From assembly GCF_910592395.1 (NCBI RefSeq), contig NC_088312.1:9364001-9424000 (forward strand): a DNA stretch of 60,000 bases, written 5' to 3'. The translations under genes were made by a program, and so were the position numbers. The first letter of the stretch is position 1. Each line of letters starts with the position of its first letter. The DNA is from Lineus longissimus (lineage: Eukaryota; Nemertea; Pilidiophora; Heteronemertea; Lineidae). The notes beneath the pieces are model-generated. The model saw only the letters and a list, made by a program, of their open reading frames with translations, was not told the origin of the DNA and made no database searches. Positions 45,731 through 58,559 of this stretch are shown here, piece by piece.

Positions 45731-47908
45731 GATCGTCACAAAATGATGTATATAAAAGGTTCTAGAAGGTTGCTTCCTCTTGTGGTACTGAAGGACTTCA
45801 CATCTAGGGTCAAGTTACTTTCCCTAAATCAATAGCCCAAGTGCCTCCAGTACATGATGGCACCAGGCCTGGCATTTATGAGGGCAATTAATACTTCATA
45901 AGTGAGGCTGAAGGAAGTATTGTCAGTATCTGAAAAATGTCAGGTAATGGCATTGCTGATTGGTGCCCAATTTCTGTGTGTCGTCGGCACGACTGATTGC
46001 CAATGTATTGGCCGTCTCCATCTCAAAGTAATGATCTGGTCTGTGACGAATTGGGTGGTGTTTAAATCTCCAATGCGCCACCACAAAGCACATATCTCCA
46101 ACTGACTTGAAGCACTTGGCAAATATTTGCAATATGAGTGTGCAACAACCAAAGTGTCTGATATTGTCGAGTAAATGGAGAACTGGAAAAAAATGAAATC
46201 GTCACTCGACAGATTTTCTGGATCATTATCTAAACTGAAGAAGTACGCATCTCTACTTCATCGCTGATCGGGTTTCTATCTGCGACGAAAATCAATCCAT
46301 ATCAGAATCCTGTTTTTGCTAAAAAATCAAACAACATTGAGAAATGTTTGCACATCTCTCGATCGTCCCCGATTTGAGTGCATCATCTGCAAGACTGACT
46401 CTGCCAGCTGCTGCTTCCCAGATAATTGAAAGTGAGATGCGGAGAGAGTTGCAGAGGTGCTTGGTGAATTTAATAGAGATTGACGAAGGAGCAACAGAGA
46501 GTGGGGCAAAGGTGAAGGAGATCAACCATTGCTGCAATAGAGATTGGTGCAGAGATGTATATTAAAGAGGTTGACATGAAAGACAGTGGCCGAAGAACAA
46601 ACAGAAATTTAGGCAGAGGTATTTGGTGCATTTGCAGAAGATTTCAGGGGAAGGGAAGAGATTGTCGCGCGCTGAAGAGAGAAAGTGACTTGTGTTGACT
46701 ATGTTGTTGCTAGAGGCCAATGGAGAAGTGCAGACATCATCAGATTGATCGTACAGTGAAGAGGGATCGCTATTGCCCGGACCCCTTTCTCAGTTTTTCC
46801 GCTCTTTGTTGAGACGCACTCTGTACGTCTTCTCCTTGCTCTAATTGGTCTCCATCTTCTCTCACGAAATCAATGCTCTTGACACCCCTGTTGGCACTAT
46901 TGGTCTCTGGATCATGTCTCCGTTTGAACACATGTAGAAGGTGCACAAGTCCTAGCTTTACTTTCGTAGCTAAGTGTAGCGAGCCGAATCACTTTCTTTT
47001 CCCATTAGCAAATCCTTGAACACTCAATGTTAACATTGACACAGGCTTGGTTTGTTGTCATCCTGGATTGATTCTCGTTCTGCACATGGATCTGTCATAC
47101 CAAGTGAAGCCAATTTCAATGATTACGAATGCCTTCTGCTTGATATGTTCCACGTTTGGTTCCATCTGAATAACCATGGATGCTCTCAAAACAGTTTGGG
47201 TTGCTGGACTCAAAGAGTTAGGCTACCCCATTCAGATTTGAGTTGACTGCCAAATGTCACAGAGGAAATAGTCTCATAGTCTTCTAATCTTCAAACTGGA
47301 TCAGATCCACCTAAATGGTTAATTGCAATTTTCAGCCATAAATGAACCACAGTTTCAACTAATGGATGTGAAGTAAATGAAAAAACATCACTCAATCTAA
47401 AATGAAATATTTGAAAATGTGATTTCTCAGTTCTCTGATTGACTGTGTGGTAGCTCCAGGCATCTCCAAATATCTGCTTAATGATGTTTGTTATTAAATA
47501 GCTTCATCAAAATGCGAAATGAGCATATTTGCCAGCAGTTTTCAGATTTTGATAAAACAAATTTAGTATGGGTGCACTAATTCAAGTTATCCTAATACTG
47601 GTGACCATGAAAAAGAACTGAAGAATATAACTACATATGATCCATGCAATTCTTGTGCTTGTTTGTGAAATTATGAATAATATTTGAAGTGTTTGCAGAG
47701 AATTGTCACCAGCACTAGAGTGGAGCATTCACTGATTCATAAAATATGTAAAAGAAATTGACTGCCTTAATGTTAGTGTGGGAATTTCTCAATTTTCATG
47801 TGGTAAATGTAGTCTGCATTGGATGGGCAATGAAATGCTTTCTCAAGTCTATGGCAGTAATCTTTCCCGGGTTAATGTGACAACACATCATGTCTGAATC
47901 TTATACAG
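45731..47908. other. Non-coding DNA, no gene called
   Basis: Probable intergenic or intronic DNA upstream of the exon at 47909. A 64-codon open frame at 47052-47246 sits behind a weak acceptor and was not accepted. Confidence 0.3.
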
Positions 47909-48018
47909 CTTGTTCTATGCTCTCCTCCCTGAAGCCAATCCGCTGGGAGAGAGACTGGCGTTGAACCAGCTGACAATACACATGGAATACCAATCAACTG
48001 ACAATAAAATTCACTCTG
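47909..48018 (+). CDS. Exon of the unidentified gene
   Basis: Acceptor gaatcttatacag, donor G followed by GTAAAT. One base in, one base out. Reads LFYALLPEANPLGERLALNQ then LTIHMEYQSTDNKIHS, a compact, highly protein-like segment. Its last base plus the first two of the exon at 49663 make an Asp codon. Confidence 0.5.
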
Positions 48019-51000
48019 GTAAATACACGGGCGAGAAAATGCCAAAGGTCCTCGCAGATTTACTCCAGTTTCCGTAGTACTATTCTAGGTCCCAGCATGG
48101 TGTGATCTTCAGTGAAGGCTGCAACATGTTCAAGAGCATCCAGAGGACTCAAGGGTCCGTCTTCATCGACTTAAAGTTTAGAAGTCTGTTGTCGGGTGAG
48201 GTGGATCGTCTCAACAGACTGGACATTGTCCTAGTTTCTGCCGCATAGGGGGATTTTGCTGTATTCGGGGCGGAAGTGATTCTCACTATGTTCCTATCCT
48301 TGCTTGAGAGGCAGTTGTGCTTTGTAAGGTTCTCATCCACCCATCCTTCCATGAACTGCCCATAATTTCATTATCGTCCATTGTCAACATTGTAACTCTA
48401 TGAATTGATGGCTAGTAATACATAGCGCAAACAATTCTCTGTCAGTTTATGTCTTGCTACTCTTGGCAGAGTGTGACAGAATTCATTTGGCCATCAGGAA
48501 AATGAGGCCCTTAGGTCTCGTAATCTCTGATGTAGGACGTTGTTGATGTAGGTATAGAACGTCTACTCTGTTGCATTGTGGAAGAATGCTCAGAGAAAGA
48601 AGGTCAGTGCATGCACTCATCTGATCCACATTCTCATTTTGCAACTGATTCAATGCCAGATTCTTCTGTGTCAACAAAATATCATTCTCATTTTGCAACT
48701 GTTGATTTTAGCAGTTTTTGATTATAAATCCTATACGCTTCATTTATCCTGACTTGGAAACATAAAGCAATATGAACCTCACAATTAGAACTGATGAAGC
48801 AACAAGGGAAATATCAAAACCATAAAGGCTGTCGATACAAGACAATGCAGTGTGGTGCCTGATTAGTACCCAATTCAGCGGCCACCGTCTAAAATTACCC
48901 TATTGATTACGTGATAATGATTTCTGTTGCCTCTGAGCAGTATAGGATTTCCCGTATAGTACATCGAGGAGAAGCGTACTAGAATATTGTTTTCGTTAAA
49001 TATCGACAACAAGACACTCATCCTTTCTGGCCAGATGGTAATATTTTCAAGATTGTGGTGATGGTGACTAAAAGCGCTTCAGCAATTTCAAGACATTGTG
49101 ATGGAAGATCCATTTCAATATACAGTGAAATATTCACGGAGCTAAACGTTATGAAACTTGCTCCTTTTTCAGCTGGTGGGAGACTAGAAAAAAATTAGGA
49201 TTGAAGTCTTTAAATATGACAGTTGATGTTTGGTTTAGAGTGAAGGCTTCAAGGAAAAATGGAATTGAAAGTTTTGTATTGTGCATGTGACATCTATTTC
49301 GGCACATACTTAATATTGATTCCTGTTTCTATGAGATGAGGTGTGTGCTCCGTGATTACTAGGTACCATGGCAATTAACACACGGGATAGGAATGTACCG
49401 GGTATGATAAACGATATTGGTAAAAACGTACTTGTGTGTGTGCTGCATTGAACTGAGTTACTCGGAGAGGTCCTTCAGATATAAATTGTTGCATGTTTAA
49501 AAAATATCTTTACTGTGACATTGGGTATATGTACAGTAGCAGTGGGTGCTTAAATCATTTTGGTATAGAAACTTATGACATTTTCAAAGGAAGGGGATGA
49601 AAGGACCAACTCGAAGTCAGGCCTTTTATAATGCAGTGTGGACTTTACGCTTTTCGCTGCAGACAGAAGTCTTGGAATTGAAGACATGATCTTTCCATCA
49701 AATTTGATTGTTGAAAAAATCACAAATCAAATTTGCAATTTCATGGGATGGTATGATGGGATGATGACTACTTCCATCTTCCTAGATGTCTTCTACTTGC
49801 AATAATACTATTGGGTACATGCGCTTAACCAATATCTTTTCGGTTACATTGCCGTCCTTGCAAGATGTGGTGAATTATGAGGACCATGTTTCTTTAGAAC
49901 CAAAGGGCCCCTATTGATTGCTTGAAAAGGAGACATACTTCTGATCTTCGATGCTGCCCCAAGCAGTTATTGTTTTTCAATGGCCACCTCAGAAGCCAGT
50001 ATTGGCAAGTTTTATTCGGATATGACCTGGGTTTAGCTCAATAGGTATGCATTAGGCAATAGGCTACCATAGCCAAGGAGGTGGTACTCCTTCCTTGACA
50101 CAGGGCGGTCTTGATGATTGTTCCAACACAGGTGGCGTGCTGGCCTGTGTGAAACCTGCTGATTAGTCTACAAAGTCAGTTTACACTTTGGAAAGTCCAA
50201 AAACAGGATCTATTTGCTGTTGTACGAAAAACTTTGTATCGATTCACATACAGAAACAAAGTTTTATTGGCACATCAGTCCCGGGAGTGGAGAGAAACAA
50301 AATCTGTGTCCCATTCATCACAGGATTGATTATTGTTTTCTACATAAAGGAAATGTACAGGGCTGTGTTCGAGAACTTTTTGTGTTCAATATCAAGACTA
50401 CTACACCCCATGTTGTTGATGTGAAAACAGCTGGATATGAAAGCTTATTTGATATCATAAAACACGTTATTAGATTTATAACGCTTCTTTGAAGTAGCTA
50501 ATATATCGTCAATACAGGTTGTAGAACATTTTATTCGAGAATTTAATAAGGCAGCTTCGGATTTGACTGGCTTTTCAGTTTCATATCCAGTAAGATTTAC
50601 TAGGAGATTATTAATCTAGCAGTCAGCGTGATATAGAAAGTGGTGTTGCTGAATGCATGTGTGCTTGTGTGTTTGTTGCGAGTTATTACAATACTTTCAC
50701 TCACTATAAGCTGTGGTACAGGAGGTGGTGAGGGAAGTTACTTCTGGCCATGACATCACTTGTAAAAGTCTGTATTCAAAATGCTTTGAGTGGATAGTTT
50801 TTGAAAACAATACGTCTGAGAGCTAACACACTTTTGCACTAATGGTCATTATTTATGCCTTGGCTAATGGTACACCATTCACTGTTGACAGATTTTTATG
50901 AAATATTCATGATTAAAAACATTCTCGATAAAAAAAACAACTTAATATTTGATACATGCAGTTGTTTATGTAAACTTATCCTGGCACCTTTTCATTCAAA

Positions 51001-54000
51001 TCATTAAGTATGTAAAATAAAACTGCATCACCTTGGAAATTCTATCCTACTTTGGTGCTTTTATGATGTGTGGGGGAGATATCTTTTGTTTTTGGTACTG
51101 CTATTTAGTGATATCACTAAACTCTCCAAAAACTTATCAGTTTTCAAACCTTGATAGTTGCTGTGTTAAAAATTTATTTTAAAAATGCATGGTACTGTTC
51201 ATATAAACAGAAAGTTACAGTGGACGTAATTAGGCAGTTAGTTGCTAAAGGTTAACTCACAAATATCTGACATTTCAATCAATTGAATGACAATTCCTTA
51301 TTGAGACCATTTACAACTTATCATCTGGGACATCTCTTCAAACTAGTAACCTTCCCGACAGTACAGAAAAAGATTTTCATCACAGTAATTTGATTGGCAG
51401 AAGTTTATCGATTTTGAGATGGAAATTTAATCAAAGAGAGTAAACCATGTTGGGCAAATATAACACGGACCATACTAGGTAATGCCATTAGATGCAATGA
51501 CTCTTTTTATCATCTGATGGAGATCGAGAGGGCTGCTTTGGGGAGGTGTTTCTGATGCATTCGTTGATTTCTTCTGATTTCTTGGCTGATTTGGTCAACA
51601 GATTTGGAGAAATCAGAGTCAGCTTATGTCACTTCTACTAACTGTCCAGGAGTAATAACCATCTTTTCTGTAATGGTGTTTTAATTCGGAGAGTATCAGC
51701 TTCTGTGTGACCATGCAGTCACACCAAACATTCCTATATTCTCTCAAGATGGAATGCGTATTATGTCGAGCATTTTTCATCATGATACTAAAGATATTGA
51801 TGTTCAGATGTAGTTATTTATCCCTGAGCAGGCAGTCAGGGGACCGACCACTGACAGTGTATCACTAATAACAGAAATTTTCAAGAGGGAAACCAAGGAG
51901 CAAGTTGTTCGTGCCCCCACTGATCAGAGCATTGTCTGTAATCAAGTTGGTCTCAAGGGAAAGGAAATGTCGATTGAAGGCCAAGGCATTGCTCAAATTA
52001 GTGGACAGCGAAAGAATTGCATTGAGAGATATGACTGTCTGATGAGGCGTAATGAGTGGTTTCCATTGCTTGACTCGGCGATAGCCACTATTTTGGCAGT
52101 TCGCCTTCTATGATTTCACGATCAATGCCATTTTGATTTTTACATTTGATCTCAAGAAAATTGCTCTTTGAGTATTATAAAACTCAACACGTTTCAGATA
52201 TTACTCTGGCTTGTCCCCATCTTGAACTGTGAAGCATCATGTCAAGCTGTGTGCACCAAACACTAATGCCATCATGGCATAGCTCTTGCCCTCAGCGCAT
52301 GGAAAATCGAATCTTGAACAACGCATTGTACGCATAGGATCTGATCCAAAGAAATTTGCTTGAAAAAGCATTGCAACTGAACTGATTTCCTCCCAGGCAA
52401 CTTCTGGTCTTTCTTAACGGCAACCCATTGTAGATGAATTGCCCCAAACACCAATATCCCGCAGTCATCTCCTGGCCAGTAAAAATTACAAATTTCTAAC
52501 AATGCAGTGCATTATACTAACACATTATCTCCAGAAAATCAATGCAGGTCTGCCTCAAAAAGCTCATCCCTCTGTGCAGTATTGGCAGAAAGAAATCAAT
52601 GCGGCGTAATCAGATTCCAACTAGGATTGCCACCAAAATCCACATATTGATATACACCTTTCTGAATGAAACCTATGGCTGTTCCGGGTCACCAATAGAT
52701 GAAATTGCTGTGGTAACCAGTGTGGCTAGAATAACACCACTGCTTTAAATGGATGCAGAAGTGTCCAAGAGCGGCCAAGGACTGTTTACTTGGCATGAAC
52801 GAATGCTATTCGGGAATCTCATAAAATTATCCTCTTTCGCTGCTTGATGATGATTTAAAAGTGGATGTGACAAGGTTTTGAATTTGTGATAATTGAATTG
52901 AGGTGGTTTGCAAGGGGGGGGTTTCTGATGACAAGATCTTTGAATATCATGTGCATGCGCGGAGACCGGTCATGCCCTCCAGTCTATTGGTGATCAAGTC
53001 CCATGACAATTTACACTTTCAGCGTTCAGCTTTTAGATGAATCAGTAACCATGTAGGGGCTCAACCTTGCTAGAAAAGGGGATCAGTTTGGTGGCGTCCA
53101 TTTAGAAATCCGATTGGTGTAGCCAGTGTAGTGGATTTGGTAAAATCCATTAGAGAGATCAAGATGACATCATGATGGATGATGATGGTGATGACATGTA
53201 CCAACCTGCAATTGAATCTTAGTCAACACCGTCTCCTTAGACGTATTCAAGCACACAACATGGCCGCCATCCAAGACAATTGGTTGGTGTTGTAACCCTG
53301 CTTATCAGTGCATCTGTGGGGGAGGGATGAGTCAACTTGTTTGATCATGAGAGGGGGAGTGCTTTGAATTCTCTAGTGAAGTTGATATAAAAAAGAACAA
53401 CGATGATGAAATTTTTCTCAGCTGTTTGCAATGCTTTAGAAAATACCTTGTACAATATGGAAAATCATTGATGGAAAAGTTGCCATGTGGTAAATTCAGC
53501 TGAAGTTTTTCCCTCACTTGAACATTCCGCTCATTATTCTCAATTAGCAATTGTTTCTTAACGATTTATCTTCTGGCAGAATCTCCTTTGAAGATACGAG
53601 AGGAAATGTTTGATGACAAGCTATGCGATCCTCAGCAGAATCTTCAAGCTTTTAAAAGCTTTTATCCACAAACAGATTGGAGGAGTTGATCACTCGATTG
53701 GAGCGCTCTCATCCGATAATGTACCTTTACGAAGATATCAACAAGAGGGGCATTTCTGAACAGGAAACAGCATGTTGTGGAAACATAGCATGATATGGTA
53801 CGCTTTTCGAACCATGAGTGAAGGATAGGTTGAAGAATTAGATCATCCTTCTCTGCTAAAGAAATATTGAAATTCTCTCAACCCAATCACCTATCCCCAA
53901 ATCTAGTAAATGTTGGCCTAGAATCAGGTCTTCTTCAAAGTTTGCACTTCTAGTGTCCTGTCACGAACTGGAAGCACACAGACTATAAACATCCAGAGCA

Positions 54001-57000
54001 AGAGAAGAGGTTCCAGGAGATAAACTGGATTTTAACTCAGCCGTTGTGATTGTGCTCGTCTCCCGCAACCTTTAGGACTGCTCTTACGATGATGACAACA
54101 ACACACTTAATGCCCCTGTAAACAAATTGGGATTGACTTCATAAGCCCAGCTTTTATACTGTCTATCCCTCTTCCAGCAGTGATGAAGCCAGACAAATGA
54201 TACGCCGGTCTAGCAGAATAACTATAATATCGAAGAATAAAAACTGCCGTCTTTATTGCTGGGTGCAGATTTGTATTATGATCTAGTTTGCGCATCTCGT
54301 GGGAAATCTTTGCTTGTCACATCAGCGTAATCTGCTTTTCTAACAGTGGGAAGTGCAAGCTCTCTCGGGGAGAGGTTTTTCTCTCATATTATTCGAAATC
54401 AGTGAAATTCTTCATGTTTATAATGCAGATCTTGTGTAAGTGAAAAATGATATGGTTTTGTTTTCTTGTATGCAGAAGTTGCTGCTCTATATTGGAAAAA
54501 AAATTGTTTTTTATACCGAAAATGATTCTGTGGCGTAAGTTAAAAAAGTCTTTGTCAAATAGAATATAGTGATATTGTGACAGATGGGCAAATATTTTGC
54601 GCTTGGTCACTAGGATTGAATTGATTAGATGAGATATTTACAGCAAGTGTCTCCATCGACAATCTTCCAACGAGATAAGGTACCAATTTATACTTGAAAA
54701 ACTGGTTTTATTGTCTCCACCCAAATTAATTCTGTTGCATTGGGAAAAAACATGTCTTTGTCGAATAAAATGATGAGATATTTACAGTCCTTCAACCATC
54801 TACCTATGAGAAAATGTACCAGACGCCTGTTGCGTGCTATGAGACGATCATGTTGTGTCTTTGACTGGCCAAGCATGGATAAGCAATGATCACACATAAG
54901 GTGAACGTCTGGCGATATTGACAGTAATTGGTGCGGATGACAGAAATTGGTCCGAAACAAGCTGTCGAGGGAGTGAAGCATTTGCAGACCATTTATTGTC
55001 ATTTGTTGATGGGCCAACGATCGTGTGGTTACAAATCCTTTGAAATGTATCATCGTCTCATCTCGGTCTTAGACGTCAAATTTTCGTCATTGACTTATGT
55101 TGCGCATGTTGACATGAGGGCAACAATGGCAGTAGCAAAGTGTAGCATCTTAGTCGTTGTAACTGTATTTGCACAAATCACTCCTTATTGGTTCCTATGA
55201 AGTACATCTTTCACTATATACATAAAGCCACAAGAGTGATCCTGGGAGTCACTCATGCCAATTTGTTTGATCGGCACTGCCGCACTGGGTATCATTAATT
55301 CAGCTTTTTGCATTTATGCACTAAATGCACTCTCTCAAGGGATTCTGAAGTCAATCTTGTACGGCTGTATCTGAATCAAGTGTATTTTTCATGTTCAGAT
55401 GAATGAAATTAACACTTATATGGAGAAAACATCACCTGGAACCAGATTTAATAAGTATTGCCTGAAGATTCTTCTCCAATTACATATAGAGGATTTTTGT
55501 GATTTGAAAATTTCTCATCAGTTCCTGCCCCTCTGCACTGAAGATGGCATCCTACACTTTTTGGCCGAAGAAAGACAAAGATGTTATGAACAGAAAAGAT
55601 TAGAGGTTATCAGATTGAAGGATTTATTGGAAATGTCGAAGATTAAAAAGAGGTGAAACAGTGCAAGTGGCCAAAACACAGCTGAGTATGAAAAAATCTG
55701 ATGAAAATAAAAGCACATGAGGTTTTTGTTTTGTTTCAATACTGAACTGATTAAGGCAAATGACAACAACGTCTGTTGGATATTGACATAAACTTGTAAA
55801 TTAGCTTCAGAATGTTGGCAACTGCAATAATTGATTGATGAAATTAATCAATTTTACCCACAGCTTTCAATCAAATGATATTTCCTGTGAGTCAGATGTA
55901 GTATAAAAACCAACAGTAACAAGCGGATGAAACCTGGATTCCTCATTGACGGCTTGTACAGATGCTTTGTTTGTTGATTCAGGGCGGCAAGTACACCGGC
56001 TTGAAAAGCTTAACATGAATAGAAATATGAAATTAATAACTTAAGAGAAGCTGAAATGCTATGCAATCACTAGAGTCTGCAACATGAAGTATAAGTGAAG
56101 CTTCCCTGTGTAGTATAGTAAACTTCAAGAGCATGAACAGCTCACTACTTGAATTGTGATACCAAATCTCCTTAGCTGTTCAGCTATTCAGATATGAGGT
56201 TTCTTTTTCGTCTAAGCATGTGAAAAGGCAGGTTCTTTTTCTTGTTTCAACTGGGACATCACGAAAGCATGTTACCAGCAGTTGCCAATCTTTCCAAAAC
56301 AATCGCAGATCTTGGAAGATATATCCAGTGTGGGGTTTTCAGTCCACTATCTGTTTGTTTACAAGAACTTCAAGGGGTACACCGTTCGTTTCCACTGGTG
56401 GCTCAAGAAAATAGAATTTATGCTGTGATTACTCAAATATTTATAACAGGGAACTAAGTGTTTCCCATTCAGCAAACAAACAGGTTCCTACTGATGATTG
56501 CTTTGAAAAGAAGCCAAACATGCATGTAAGACCAAGGGATCGCCAAACCCTTTTGTTTTTTCTAAAGGCTTAGTTCGTTAGTATAAGCGAGATTGAAAAC
56601 AGACAAGAAATATGCAACAATAAGTAAAAATAAATAAACCCACATCCTCGTCCTCGGGTATGTGGCACCAAAGAACCAATGTTCTACATTTTGTATTCAC
56701 CATTGGACAATCTTTGAAAACTCATTATAAATTTAAACCAAAGTGTTGAATATTTGATTTAGGAGAATAAAAAGAAGTCTTATCAGTTTCTCAGCTGGTC
56801 AAAAATGATATCGCAACAAACTTATAGAGGACTGTGCTATTGCGTCTCGCCTCAGCTGCACACGCTGCTCCAATACCTGGTCGTATCTCAGAAATCAATG
56901 TTGGCGTCGCTCGCCGATTGCAAACTAAATGAGAAATGTCACTGTAACATTTCATAAAACACATTAAAAAGAAACGATATAAAGATATTTTGCAACATGT

Positions 57001-57880
57001 ACTAACCGTAGATATTGGTAGGCTTATATTTCCATGATATTTCTGATGTATAATCCAATATGTGTTCAATGAGAAGGAGACTGATGTTAACCAGCGACAC
57101 ACTCTCGCCCTCAATTATCCATGCTCAGGGGAACGTGTCAGAAGTATTGATGTTTCTGCTGGGAAGGGGTGGTCTCCAATGTTTGCATTCTCATGCATTG
57201 ATCGGTTGAGGGGTTGTCAGCGGTGTGTGTTTCAAATAGTTTTGCTGTGGATTGGTGCAGACTGTCCTCTTCCCCATCAGACTTTGCAATGCTGGGCAAT
57301 TATGGCGGTCTTTATTTTTTATAGTGCGCTCCGAGGCACTCTGTCTCTTTCTGAATCATGAATGCTTAATTCGGTAATCGTGACAAAAACCTTTGAAACC
57401 TGATTATAAACTTGCGTCTAATTACTCTTTTATTTAACAGGAAAAACCTTTTTTACCCTAAAACGATTTTGTGGTTTGTATTTCCAAACACACTATTAGG
57501 TGTATACATTACATGGTGATAAACAATCTTTGTGTTTAATCAATATTTTAGGTCAAGTTTCAGTGAAAGCTTTCAAACTATCAATAATTTATTCATGCTC
57601 CACATGTCAAAATAATGTGCGCTTTCATAGTGAATATGTACTACACATTTTTGGGGTTTTTCTTAATTTTAATTCATAGAGTGATGAACTAATGCATTTC
57701 AACTTGTTCATTCCCACGCAGCAAGAAAGATGCAAAAGACCCTATTGCTGTCTGACCAAGGAAAAGGCAATCGCATTACGAGACAGGAAAAAGCGCCATT
57801 TACTTTCTAATCCACAGAGACCGCAAACAATGATCAATTTCCTCTTAGAGAAAGAAGAAAACTTGTCAGTCGATAACTGA
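47909..57880 (+). CDS. Unidentified multi-exon gene (exon span)
   Basis: A plus-strand gene is inferred from exons at 47909-48018, 49663-49750, 50167-50305, 50518-50589, 53580-53684, 55399-55652, 56268-56457 and 57722-57880. The first four join in consecutive phase (HSD-RSLGIEDMIFP, NFMG-C-LQSQFTLWK). The later ones are good single exons, but linking exons are probably missing. The product looks soluble, mostly helical, rich in Leu, Lys and Glu, with a coiled-coil-like stretch (FLAEERQRCYEQKRLEVIRL) and a basic, Lys/Arg-rich C-terminus. No signal peptide, membrane helix or catalytic motif was seen. I do not recognise the family. The 5' end is not found; exons could extend upstream of 47.9 kb. 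Confidence 0.5.
48113..48195 (+). CDS. Candidate alternative exon
   Basis: Acceptor tgtgatcttcag and a strong donor, GG followed by GTGAGG. One base in, one base out, exactly like the exon 94 bp upstream, so the two cannot be joined to each other but could each be used alone. Reads EGCNMFKSIQRTQGSVFIDL then KFRSLLS. Confidence 0.3.
49663..49750 (+). CDS. Exon of the unidentified gene
   Basis: Strong acceptor (ctttacgcttttcgctgcag) and donor TG followed by GTATGA. Reads RSLGIEDMIFPSNLIVEKIT then NQICNFMG. Two bases in, two bases out; it fits the exon at 47909 before it and the segment at 50167 after it. Confidence 0.55.
50167..50305 (+). CDS. Exon of the unidentified gene, 3' end uncertain
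   Basis: After ctgctgattag the frame reads LQSQFTLWKVQKQDLFAVVR, then KTLYRFTYRNKVLLAHQSRE, one base in. The phase-0 donor TCT followed by GTGTCC is weak and chosen only because the next exon needs phase 0. The frame runs on to a stop near 50333. Confidence 0.4.
50518..50589 (+). CDS. Exon of the unidentified gene
   Basis: Twenty-four codons, phase 0 on both sides: VVEHFIREFNKAASDLTGFS then VSYP, with a strong donor, CCA followed by GTAAGA. The acceptor (atcgtcaatacag) is moderate. Confidence 0.5.
50590..53579. other. Intron-like DNA with weak exon candidates
   Basis: One candidate at 52548-52605 (acceptor aaaatcaatgcag; fragment LPQKAHPSVQYWQKEINA; donor GTAATC) may belong to the same gene. 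An open stretch of about 100 codons at 51800-52110 on the plus strand lacks good splice sites and is probably chance. Confidence 0.3.
53580..53684 (+). CDS. Probable exon of the unidentified gene
   Basis: Strong acceptor (cgatttatcttctggcag). Thirty-four codons open: SPLKIREEMFDDKLCDPQQN then LQAFKSFYPQTDWR. The only donor before the stop, A followed by GTTGAT, is weak, so the 3' edge is uncertain. Two bases in, one base out. Confidence 0.4.
53685..55398. other. Intron-like DNA
   Basis: A very strong acceptor (gctcgtctcccgcaaccttta plus g) at about 54061 precedes 14 open codons (DCSYDDDNNTLNAP) and a moderate donor at about 54118; possible small exon. No other support was found on either strand. 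Confidence 0.3.
55399..55652 (+). CDS. Exon of the unidentified gene, coiled-coil-like
   Basis: Acceptor atttttcatgttcag; 84 codons open from MNEINTYMEKTSPGTRFNKY through LQLHIEDFCDLKISHQFLPL to FLAEERQRCYEQKRLEVIRL; donor AG followed by GTGAAA, phase 2. The Glu/Arg/Lys/Leu spacing of the last part suggests an amphipathic helix or coiled coil. Leading Met may be internal. Confidence 0.55.
56268..56457 (+). CDS. Probable exon of the unidentified gene, 3' end uncertain
   Basis: Phase-compatible with the exon at 55399 through either of two acceptors: ggcag (start 56231) or acatcacgaaag behind a long pyrimidine tract (start 56268). Reads MLPAVANLSKTIADLGRYIQ, then CGVFSPLSVCLQELQG. It may splice out at GGG followed by GTACAC (56376) to reach the terminal exon, or run to the stop at 56457 as an alternative end. 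Confidence 0.4.
56458..57721. other. Intron-like DNA
   Basis: No exon seen. An AATAAA at about 56631 could serve the alternative stop at 56457. The open frames at 56791-57361 on both strands have no support. Confidence 0.3.
57722..57880 (+). CDS. Terminal exon of the unidentified gene
   Basis: Excellent acceptor (cttgttcattcccacgcag). Fifty-two codons: QERCKRPYCCLTKEKAIALR, then DRKKRHLLSNPQRPQTMINF and LLEKEENLSVDN, then TGA. The basic, hydrophilic composition is typical of a disordered C-terminal tail. No GT donor is needed because the frame ends here. Confidence 0.6.
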   Translation, partial: QERCKRPYCCLTKEKAIALRDRKKRHLLSNPQRPQTMINFLLEKEENLSVDN

Positions 57881-58532
57881 TGAAGGCACTGGTGGGTATC
57901 CTGTCAAGATGAAAAGAAGCCAAGTATACTGATAGTCTGAGGGAGAGCCATTGATCAGGACAGCAAGTAATCTCGGGATGACAAGCGCAGCGAACGTTTG
58001 CCAATACCCACTGCCGTTAAATACTGGGGCCGAGCCCAGGGACTGAATGAGAAGACCGTGTGTCAGGGCTAGCAACCAATTCTGGACTTGATAAACCGAC
58101 ATGACTGGAATACCGTTGAACAGTTAGTCTATATTGCATGCATGATGAAGGGAGTGAGGTTAAGATGATGCATTAAAGACCAAGACTCCCTACTGCACGT
58201 CTGCCGTAGCTTTTGAACATCACATCAAAGTCTTTTCTGTGGAAAGGAAAGTTGCAATCAACCACGAAGTGACCTCTTATTGATAGAGAGAGAAATCAAG
58301 ACGTTCTTGTGCATGGCTCAATCGCAGAGTGCCCCACTGGGCAGAATACTTTTGGAATGATTTTACTTCCAAATCACAAATACTACTAATAATTGTTGAT
58401 GTGTCTGGTGAGATTTAGCATGTAAATCATCGCAAAAGTTCAATATTTCAGCACTGTGTTCATGACACAGGTGCATTACTTCAGGGTTGTGTGATTTGAC
58501 AAAGGAAATGAAATGTTGGAAACAGTGACATG

Positions 58533-58542
58533 AATAAATAAA
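58533..58542 (+). terminator. Polyadenylation signal pair
   Basis: Two overlapping AATAAA hexamers (gaataaataaaag) lie 653 bases after the TGA of the terminal exon, giving a 3' UTR of ordinary length. Cleavage would fall near 58560. Confidence 0.45.
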
Positions 58543-58559
58543 AGATTTTCTGCGAAAGA

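Noticed and set aside
48629-48701. Exact 19 bp direct repeat cattctcattttgca+actg, 35 bp apart
   Set aside because: Not CRISPR-like: only two copies in an animal intron, with no further periodicity.
51800-52110. Open stretch of about 100 codons on the plus strand without an early ATG
   Set aside because: No convincing splice sites on either side and no recognisable motif; consistent with chance.
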